A DNA stretch of 12,349 nt from Cyclobacteriaceae bacterium (GTDB lineage Bacteria; Bacteroidota; Bacteroidia; Cytophagales; Cyclobacteriaceae): the NCBI GenBank assembly GCA_013140395.1, contig JABFSY010000039.1:1-12349 (forward strand). The letters run 5' to 3'. The position numbers were made by a program, and so were the translations under genes. Below are positions 6,609 through 12,349 of this stretch, one piece after another. The first letter of the stretch is position 1, and each line of letters begins with the position of its first letter. The notes under the pieces are model-generated. The model was not told the origin of the DNA, did no database searches, and was given only the letters and a program-made list of their open reading frames with translations.

Positions 6609-6693
6609 CGAATTGTGCAACTATCCATCGTAAGAATTTTGAATTATATTTAGAATTCTTTTGCGAGGTACTATTCGACAGACTTATCAAACA

Positions 6694-7895
6694 ATGAAAA
6701 CAAAGTTAACCTTTGCCTTGCTGGCATTTCTATTCATTCAGGGCGGATGTGATATTGCAAAACCCAAAAAAGATTTTCGACTTGCTATACCCGAGAACGA
6801 TTATTTCTACAATTATATGGAAGGCCATCTGAAACCTTTCTTGGAAAGCAAAGGGTTTCGGATCGAGGTGATCAAAGCGGTAAGTTCGATAGAGGCAAAT
6901 CAGAAGGTGGCAAGAGGGGAGGCTGATCTTGCCTTTATTAATAACCACAGCGTGGCCGTTTCTGAAATCCTTGGCAGTGAAACGGGGAGGCTGCGCACTG
7001 TATTGCCCTTGACTACACGCTTGTTCTTTGCCTTTTCAAAGAATCAGATGCCCGACACAACAACAGCAAAAGAATTGTTTGAAAATAAAAGAGTGGGCAT
7101 CGAAGTACTGGTAGGAGAAGCACAATTGAATTTCGAGCGCTTTTTGAAAAGAGCGGAGATCAAGGGAACTCGACTGGTAGCATTTGAAGATAGTCCGGAT
7201 GTCATTGTGTTCTGGGGCACATTCTATGGAGCAAGAGCTGAGAAGTTTCTCAAAGAAGGTTGGCATCCATTTTCTTTTAAGCAGAATTGGATTGAGTTTC
7301 TGACATTAAATGACCCAGCACTAAAACCCTACACTCTTCCGTCCATTCCCGGAAATCGCAGATCGATCCGAATCAATACCATTGCAACGGAAGCCGTGTT
7401 GGTAGCCAATCAGGAGATTGGTGAGAATTCGTTTACGAACTAGCAAGAGTTATTTTTCAGAACAAATTAGAGTTGGTGCATAATGACATTATGTATCAGT
7501 CAATTAATGAATCGTTTGATCAGAACGCGCTTTTGTTTCCTTTGCATATCGGCACAACTTCTTATCTAAGAAGGGAGCAACCAACATTCTTGGAAAAATA
7601 TGCCGATGCGATTGCACTCATATTATCGATTGTGGCGGTGATCTTTGGTGCGGTGCAAGCTATTAGAAACCATTTAGCAAAAAGGAAAAAAGAACAGGTA
7701 GACAAATACTTTCTCGATTTTCTTGAAATACGATCGGACAAAGAATTGGCACCAGACCAGAAAGTAAAAAAACTTGACGCGCTATTTCAGCGAGCCGTTG
7801 AGCAAATGACCAACGAAAAACTAGACAAATCTGACTTTCATATTCTTTCCAGACTTATTCAACAAGAAATGACAATGATGAGATTCAATTTATAG
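6694..7895 (+). pseudogene. TAXI-family TRAP-type solute-binding protein with C-terminal membrane segment, frameshifted
   Basis: Two adjacent reading frames make up one ~400-aa protein. The first (ATG 6694 to TAG 7443, 249 aa) has a signal sequence with a lipoprotein-like Cys19 (FIQGGC) and a periplasmic binding domain. Its AxGEADLAFI-type segment (73-82) is typical of TAXI proteins. The second frame picks up at about 7431 as VYELARVIFQNKLEL. It continues through the family C-terminus: FPLHIG, YLRREQPTFLEKYAD, one transmembrane helix (~303-324 of the rebuilt protein) and a charged cytoplasmic tail ending at TAG 7895. Adding one base near 7429-7431 would restore a continuous protein. No slippery heptamer is present, so a true deletion or a sequencing error is likelier than programmed frameshifting. 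The TTG at 6661 is too far upstream of the signal peptide to be the start. No DctQM-like permease gene adjoins it. Ligand unknown. Confidence 0.8.
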
Positions 7896-7923
7896 GACAC
7901 CATCAACTTGTATGTTGAAAGGA

Positions 7924-8163
7924 TTACTTTGTTTTATACCATTGCAGAGCTCGAATCAAAAAAAGACGAAGCAACAAAATCCAAGGTAATCCATGAAGCA
8001 GCGCGTCAAGCCAATCGATTCGGTGCATACCCACACCTCCACCTGCAATCCATTTTAGTTTGCCCCAAATGTGTGGCTCAGGAAAGAAAGGCGCTAGTCC
8101 GAGCGTACATGAAACAAGTAACAATATCCGCCAATCATTCAGAATCTTCATAGCGAGTTTCAT
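7924..8163 (-). CDS. small two-helix membrane protein, function unknown
   Basis: A 79-aa protein with two hydrophobic segments (about residues 9-26 and 54-72) separated by a loop rich in Pro, Gly, His and Trp (PEPHIWGKLKWIAGGGVGMH). I recognise this pattern (LGLAPFxPEPHIxGKLxW) as a small conserved protein of Bacteroidota, often near sulfur-handling MBL/rhodanese genes, but know no function for it. The ATG at 8161-8163 lies 31 bases after the stop of the dioxygenase-rhodanese gene on the same strand, which suggests co-transcription. ATG 8151, four codons in, is an alternative start. The antisense reading frame over the same bases has no recognisable family, so I take the minus strand as the real gene. 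It converges on the TAXI gene with 28 bases between stops. Confidence 0.7.
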   Translation of the reverse strand: MKLAMKILNDWRILLLVSCTLGLAPFFPEPHIWGKLKWIAGGGVGMHRIDWLDALLHGLPWILLLRLFLIRALQWYKTK

Positions 8164-8194
8164 TGTTTAAATAATACGCAAACGAGAACAGGGA

Positions 8195-9601
8195 TTAATT
8201 TTCCGTAACCACCGGATTACCTTCATTTACCCACTCGTTCATTCCGCCTCCGTAGTTCTTCACATTCTTAAATCCGTATTTCGCCAGTAGAGAATAGGCG
8301 ATGGCTGTTCGATCGCCCGATTGACATTGAATCACAATTTGTTTGTCTTTATTTAGTTGATTCAGATTTTCACCCAACGTGCCGACAAAAATATTAGTGG
8401 CTCCTTTAATATGACCAGCATTGAATTCGGAAGCGCCCCGCACATCAACCAACTGAATATTGTTGTTGGTATAAAGGTGTTTGAACTCTTCCAAACTGAT
8501 GACATTGCTTTTTTCCAGCATTCCGCCTAATTCGATCCAAGGTGTTGCGCTTTCGATATAACCATAAATATTGTCGAGCCCAATGCGCATGAGTTTTCGG
8601 GTAAGATCATCTAATTGATTTTCATCCGCGAGAAGCATAAAGGGTTCATCGTATTTCAAAAACCAACCGGCCCATGTAGCGAAAGCATTATTGCCTTGTA
8701 TGTTGATGCTGCCTGGAATAAAGCCGGCCGCGAAATCGACTTTATTACGGGCGTCAATCAACTTAATTCCTTTATCGAATGCTGCCTTGAATTCGGCATT
8801 GCTCAATTTTTTCAATTTTGGAATATCAGTAAGTAATGGCCTATCTACTTTGTTCAACTTCTTCATCATCGCGAAGTACTTGGGTGGCTCTGGCTGATCT
8901 TCCAACAGGTATTTTACAAATCCATTTTCATCTTTGGGATATTGAAACGCCCAATTTCTAACTTTTTCATATCCAACGGTGGAGCTGGGAACTGCACCCA
9001 AAGCTTTTCCGCAAGCCGAACCGGCTCCGTGCCCTGGCCAAACCTGAACGAAATCGGGTAGTGCGTTGAATTTGGCAATCGATTGGTACATCTCCTTTGC
9101 ACCGGCTTCTTTTGTGCCTGCGAACCCTGCAGCTTTCTCCAGTAGATCAGGGCGACCCACATCACCCACAAAAACAAAATCGCCTGTGAATAACATCACT
9201 GGTTCTTTGCTCGCAGGATTGTCGGTTAGTAGAAAACTAATACTCTCAGGAGTGTGCCCCGGTGTATGCATTACTTTCAAAGTGAGATTGCCCACTTTGA
9301 TAACACTACCATCCTTCAGCCCCACATGGGGAAATTCATATTGCCAGCCCTCGCCACCTTCATCTGATAAGTACAACTCAGCACCTGTTAGTTTTGCGAG
9401 TTCCCTCGATCCGGCTAAAAAATCCGCATGGATGTGCGTCTCTGCGATATGCGTGATTTTCATTTTGTTTTGCTTCGCAATTTCGAGGTAGGTATCCACA
9501 TCACGCTTGGCGTCAATCACCATGGCGACACCTTCTTTTTGGCAACCAATAAAATAGCTGGCCTGAGCGAGCGACTTATCGTATACGTGCTGAAAAAACA
9601 T
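8195..9601 (-). CDS. CstB-like persulfide dioxygenase-rhodanese fusion
   Basis: A 468-aa cytosolic enzyme with three domains, the architecture of staphylococcal CstB. It probably oxidises low-molecular-weight persulfides to sulfite or thiosulfate during sulfide detoxification. The metallo-beta-lactamase domain (~1-250) has THIHADF (His56, His58, Asp60), PGHTPES (His116), TGDFVFVGDVGRPD (Asp141) and WPGHGAGSACGK (His191, Cys197). It thus keeps the residues for a mononuclear iron site. Residue 61 is Phe where ETHE1 has His. The first rhodanese domain (~262-360) lacks a cysteine in its active loop and is probably structural. The second (~368-465) has the loop CQSGDR with catalytic Cys426. There is no signal peptide. 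The ATG at 9599-9601 fits the domain start. Transcription is probably driven by the -7 element at 9628-9635, and the small membrane protein follows downstream. Confidence 0.9.
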   Translation of the reverse strand: MFFQHVYDKSLAQASYFIGCQKEGVAMVIDAKRDVDTYLEIAKQNKMKITHIAETHIHADFLAGSRELAKLTGAELYLSDEGGEGWQYEFPHVGLKDGSVIKVGNLTLKVMHTPGHTPESISFLLTDNPASKEPVMLFTGDFVFVGDVGRPDLLEKAAGFAGTKEAGAKEMYQSIAKFNALPDFVQVWPGHGAGSACGKALGAVPSSTVGYEKVRNWAFQYPKDENGFVKYLLEDQPEPPKYFAMMKKLNKVDRPLLTDIPKLKKLSNAEFKAAFDKGIKLIDARNKVDFAAGFIPGSINIQGNNAFATWAGWFLKYDEPFMLLADENQLDDLTRKLMRIGLDNIYGYIESATPWIELGGMLEKSNVISLEEFKHLYTNNNIQLVDVRGASEFNAGHIKGATNIFVGTLGENLNQLNKDKQIVIQCQSGDRTAIAYSLLAKYGFKNVKNYGGGMNEWVNEGNPVVTEN

Positions 9602-9627
9602 AGGATTTTAGATCAGTTAATATTGCG

Positions 9628-9635
9628 CAAATGTA
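9628..9635 (-). promoter_or_regulatory. candidate -7 element (TACATTTG) for the dioxygenase-rhodanese gene
   Basis: An exact TAnnTTTG match on the minus strand, 26 bases before the ATG at 9601. No TTG -33 element is visible. A weak -33 region is what is expected of an activator-dependent promoter, and a palindrome sits where such an activator would bind. Confidence 0.5.
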
Positions 9636-9656
9636 AGCATCGTCTAAAAGAATCTT

Positions 9657-9672
9657 GGTGATTTACGTCACC
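9657..9672. promoter_or_regulatory. CRP/FNR-type palindrome GGTGA-TTTACG-TCACC
   Basis: The core GTGA-N6-TCAC is the recognition pattern of CRP/FNR-superfamily regulators (E. coli CRP consensus TGTGA-N6-TCACA). Its centre is 9664.5, about 40-43 bases upstream of the start predicted from the -7 element. This matches the class II activation position (near -41.5). The regulator itself is not in the window. Confidence 0.45.
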
Positions 9673-9792
9673 CCGGGTAATTAATTTTAGCAAAAAACCT
9701 TCTTTTTGTTGAATTAATCGCTCTTTTGAAAGAAAGTCAAATAGTAGCCTCAACCTTTAATACGATGGCGAAGTTCCCCATGCGCCATTATT

Positions 9793-10674
9793 TTAGCCTG
9801 CCATGCGCTCTACGTCTACTTTAACACTTAGCGTTTGGTTCCCTGAACTAAAAACAATTCCCTTAATAGGGGCGACATCAAAATAATCTCGGCCAAAGGC
9901 AATCGTCAGGTGAGTATGAGAGGCAAGAATGCAATTGGTTGGGTCAAATTCTACCCATCCAAGATCCGGAAAATAGACAGCTACCCAGGCATGTGAGGCA
10001 TCAGATCCTACCAACTTCTCTTTTCCAGGTGGGGGAAATGTTTCCAAGTACCCGCTCACATAGCGAGCTGGTAAACCGATGTTTCGCAAACACGCGATCA
10101 TCAAATGCGCAAAATCCTGACATACTCCTTTGCGTAGTTTCAATACTGATTCTACAGGGGTATTTACGGTAGTGAAGCCAGCCTTGAATTCAACGTGTTT
10201 AAATATTTTGTTCATCAATGTCTGGCACCCATTCCATAAACTGGTATTTTCCTGAAAGCAATCGGCAGCAAAGGCTCTGATTTCTTCACTTGAAGGAATA
10301 TAGAGTGATGGTAGTGTATATTGAATGATGTCTGCATACGTGTCACCATTTGCCGAAAGTTGGCTAACTACGTCATGCCATAGAATGGTAGAATTGTACG
10401 CCCGCTCCGCATTGATTCGGCTTTGAATATCCAGCGTACTTTCAGACTGGATGGTTAGGTGGTCATGTTCTTTGTAAATCGAAATAAACAACAATGTGTT
10501 GCCAAAAAAGTCGGTGACGTAAGTCTGTTCATCTGGCGTGGGAGAAATTTTGACATCTGAAGACAGCAGACTTTGCTCATCGCTGTTTAACGGAACCAGG
10601 CACAATCGGTTATGTCCGGTCGTCACCAATTCCTGGTACTTGTATTCTGTCGTATGCCGGATTTTGTAGCGCAT
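9793..10674 (-). CDS. transglutaminase-like cysteine protease
   Basis: A 293-aa protein of the bacterial transglutaminase-like family, made of an N-terminal beta domain (~1-90, opening MRYKIRHTTEYKY) and a papain-fold catalytic core (~150-255). The catalytic triad is visible: Cys185 in RKGVCQDFAHL, His228 in SDASHAWV and Asp244 in VEFDPTN. There is no signal peptide, so it acts in the cytosol. Members probably hydrolyse or form amide bonds rather than act as true transglutaminases. Its ATG (10672-10674) directly follows the TAG of the ATP-grasp/alpha-E gene (TAGATG, no spacing), indicating strong translational coupling. This pairing recurs in many bacteria and has been interpreted as a peptide-tagging or peptide-synthesis module, in which this enzyme would remove or process what the ATP-grasp ligase adds. 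Confidence 0.9.
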   Translation of the reverse strand: MRYKIRHTTEYKYQELVTTGHNRLCLVPLNSDEQSLLSSDVKISPTPDEQTYVTDFFGNTLLFISIYKEHDHLTIQSESTLDIQSRINAERAYNSTILWHDVVSQLSANGDTYADIIQYTLPSLYIPSSEEIRAFAADCFQENTSLWNGCQTLMNKIFKHVEFKAGFTTVNTPVESVLKLRKGVCQDFAHLMIACLRNIGLPARYVSGYLETFPPPGKEKLVGSDASHAWVAVYFPDLGWVEFDPTNCILASHTHLTIAFGRDYFDVAPIKGIVFSSGNQTLSVKVDVERMAG

Positions 10675-12349
10675 CTATATTTCGAATTGAAAGCCATCTT
10701 TACTGCCTTGTTGCTGGTAAGTAGAATGGCTAAAATAAGTAGCACTCAATTTGGTGTAAACTTGTGCCATTTGTTTTTGCAGCGTACCGCAGAATTCATC
10801 AAACCCTTTTCGGTAGTTAGAGTCTTTTTCCGTTTCCATCAAGGCATCAATGTTCATCAATCGAACTGAACTATAGCACTCGAAAACCAATCGCGAAATT
10901 TCATTATCATCCCCACCTCGTTCTTTCTGTGCAAGGATACGAGCATATTTTAACACTCCTTCTAACTGGGACAAAACAGAAGTCGGATTCTGACTATTTA
11001 AGAATAGAAGATCCACGGTGGGTGCAGCACTTAAGTACGTTCGGTAGACAGAGCGATAGGTGATCAGGTTTTGGTTACTGAGTAATAACGCTTCTAACAA
11101 TTGAAATTCGGTGCTTTCGTCATATTGGAAGGAGAGGATAGATCGGTATTGAACTAATTCTACTTGAATTTCCTCAATGAGTTGTCCCATGCGGTACATC
11201 ACTCGCCCATCACTTCGGTACATGCTCTGACGTGTCATTTCTGAAAAAGATAACAGACCACCTGTTAATAGATCAAGTAGAGTTAGCACGTGTCGAATGC
11301 CATCCGGTTCTACGGCAGCAATTCTTCTTTTTACATTTTCGATTTCATCAATAATTCGCCAACTGTCAATGGTCCATCGATCGCGCGCAGCGTACATCGA
11401 CTTTAGTAAATTGTTCAGCGTAAATAAGATGCTTCCAGCGCGATTGGGATTGCAAATTAACTGATGTATTTCTCGAAGCGGATCTTTTAAAACCTCATCG
11501 GCTTCTTCCACAAATCCCGGGTAAGAGTAGGTGAGATGGGTTGTTGCTTGTAATAATATTAGTAATGATTCTGAATCGCTGCCCTGGTGTATGTATCCTT
11601 TTTGTGTAAGGTGCCTGAGCACAATTCGCAAAAAACGCGAAGTGCGAATGACTCGCTGCGTATAACGGCCTACCCAAAATAAATTTTCTGCCGTGCGACT
11701 GGGCAATACAGCTTTTCGCTTCATATCGGGAGCTTGGTGCAGCACACTCGGTGTCGTGTTTTTTACTGTTGACTCCACCCATGTGTCTTTTGAAATTCCT
11801 CCATCCTGATTGGAAACAAGAAAGCTTCCTTTTTCGGGTGAGCAACGAGCCAGCCCTCCACGCATCATTTCGTATTCATTTTTACCACCTACCAGATAGG
11901 TTCGAAGCACAGTGTAGCGCGGCTCAAGTTTTTCTTTTGTAAAAACGGGTGATGTGGAGAAATGGACTTCCTCCTGACCTACATAGCGGAATGGTTCGAA
12001 TTTTATTTTTCGAATCAGGTCGTCTTTTTCTGATCTTGAAAGCTGACTTCCCATCACGGTTTGAAAGCCACTCATTCGCTCAGTGGTTTTAATCACCAGC
12101 TTATCCAGGTTATCAATGACGTGATTCATTTCTTTTTTCTGCCCGCACCACCACGTAGCGATCATAGGGATGATTGGATCTTCATTGAGGAAGTACTTGA
12201 ACGCTCCGTGTAAGAAGGCCATCAGGCCGATGTTTTCTAATACGCTACTTCCCAGCGGATTGGCAACCGACACATTTCCTTTTCGCACGGCCTGTAGCAA
12301 TCCGGGAATTCCCAATTGAGAATCTTCTCGTAGTTCTAATGGATCGCAG
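10675..12349 (-). CDS. circularly permuted ATP-grasp / alpha-E domain fusion protein, 5' end beyond window
   Basis: The frame stays open to the right edge, so at least 557 residues are seen and the N-terminus is missing. The TTG at 12315 is not a start: family sequence (DPLELREDSQLGIPGLLQAV) runs across it. The visible ATP-grasp part (edge to ~11710) has the conserved ATWWCGQ, MMRGGLAR and GGISKDTWV segments of the circularly permuted ATP-grasp family (former DUF404/DUF407). These are predicted ligases joining amino acids or peptides. The helical alpha-E domain (former DUF403) follows from about 11708 to the end and opens with LPSRTAENLFWVGRYTQRV. In many genomes the two parts are separate genes; here they are fused. 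No membrane segment or signal is seen. The gene is translationally coupled to the downstream transglutaminase. Substrate unknown. Confidence 0.9.
   Translation of the reverse strand, partial: CDPLELREDSQLGIPGLLQAVRKGNVSVANPLGSSVLENIGLMAFLHGAFKYFLNEDPIIPMIATWWCGQKKEMNHVIDNLDKLVIKTTERMSGFQTVMGSQLSRSEKDDLIRKIKFEPFRYVGQEEVHFSTSPVFTKEKLEPRYTVLRTYLVGGKNEYEMMRGGLARCSPEKGSFLVSNQDGGISKDTWVESTVKNTTPSVLHQAPDMKRKAVLPSRTAENLFWVGRYTQRVIRTSRFLRIVLRHLTQKGYIHQGSDSESLLILLQATTHLTYSYPGFVEEADEVLKDPLREIHQLICNPNRAGSILFTLNNLLKSMYAARDRWTIDSWRIIDEIENVKRRIAAVEPDGIRHVLTLLDLLTGGLLSFSEMTRQSMYRSDGRVMYRMGQLIEEIQVELVQYRSILSFQYDESTEFQLLEALLLSNQNLITYRSVYRTYLSAAPTVDLLFLNSQNPTSVLSQLEGVLKYARILAQKERGGDDNEISRLVFECYSSVRLMNIDALMETEKDSNYRKGFDEFCGTLQKQMAQVYTKLSATYFSHSTYQQQGSKDGFQFEI

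Larger units (their letters stand above)
9602..9792 (-). other. intergenic region between the transglutaminase and dioxygenase-rhodanese genes
   Basis: These 191 bases lie downstream of the transglutaminase stop and upstream of the dioxygenase-rhodanese start. The half near the start holds the -7 element and the CRP/FNR-like palindrome. The half near the transglutaminase holds a 6-bp inverted repeat, ATGGCG 9765-9770 with CGCCAT 9783-9788 (12-base loop). It lacks a T run on the minus strand, so it is at best a weak terminator. No coding sequence is seen. Confidence 0.6.

Noticed and set aside
6632..6660. AAGAATT/AATTCTT inverted repeat upstream of the TAXI gene
   Set aside because: AT-rich seven-base arms with a 15-base loop in AT-rich sequence are expected by chance; no matching promoter element was found.
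7903..7918. TCAAC-TTGTAT-GTTGA hairpin between the TAXI gene and the small membrane protein gene
   Set aside because: Only five pairs and no T run; not distinguishable from chance.
7908..8153. Plus-strand 81-codon frame (with CPKC) downstream of the TAXI gene
   Set aside because: It is antisense to the small two-helix membrane protein, has a TTG start and shows no recognisable family; the minus-strand frame is better supported.

Overview
The window looks like a chromosomal piece of a Bacteroidota bacterium, most likely of the Cytophagales. The evidence is moderate G+C, several TAnnTTTG promoter elements (the Bacteroidota -7 motif), weak Shine-Dalgarno sequences, and protein types common in that phylum: an NtrC-type regulator with a GSFTDA loop, a CstB-like persulfide dioxygenase, a TAXI protein with a C-terminal membrane segment, and an Omp85-like barrel. 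There are no RNA genes, insertion sequences or CRISPR arrays. Both ends cut through genes, so this may be a whole contig. The first 19 bases are an exact reverse complement of bases 29-47 and look like a foldback assembly artefact.

Layout: 1-182 (+), the 3' end of a 6-phosphogluconate dehydrogenase gene. 208-1119 (-), a diacylglycerol/lipid kinase family protein. 1185-1544 (+), a small YopX-domain protein whose stop codon abuts that of 1545-1784 (-), a stand-alone acyl carrier protein. 1847-4553 (-), a two-gene signalling operon: a sigma-54-dependent NtrC-type response regulator (GTG start, 4553 to 3186) overlapping a membrane histidine kinase (3196 to 1847). Upstream of it lie a -24/-12-like element and a palindrome at enhancer distance, suggesting autoregulation. 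4787-6565 (+), an Omp85/TamA-like outer-membrane protein whose signal peptide is in frame but has no ATG, GTG or TTG start.

6694-7895 (+) is a TAXI-type solute-binding protein with a C-terminal transmembrane segment, broken near 7429-7431 by a -1 frameshift. 7924-8163 (-) is a small two-helix membrane protein, probably co-transcribed with 8195-9601 (-), a CstB-like fusion of a persulfide dioxygenase, a cysteine-less rhodanese and an active rhodanese. That gene has a good -7 element and a GTGA-N6-TCAC palindrome placed like a class II CRP/FNR site. 9793-12349 (-) is a two-gene operon with a TAGATG junction: a circularly permuted ATP-grasp/alpha-E fusion (cut by the window end) followed by a transglutaminase-like protease. 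This is the amidoligase module often found with the Anbu proteasome homologue, but no Anbu gene is in the window.

The most distinctive points are the non-canonical start of the Omp85-like gene, the frameshifted TAXI gene, the sigma-54/palindrome arrangement before the NtrC-type operon, the CRP/FNR-like site before the sulfide-detoxification gene, and the ATP-grasp/alpha-E/transglutaminase operon. None is clearly a new system on sequence alone.
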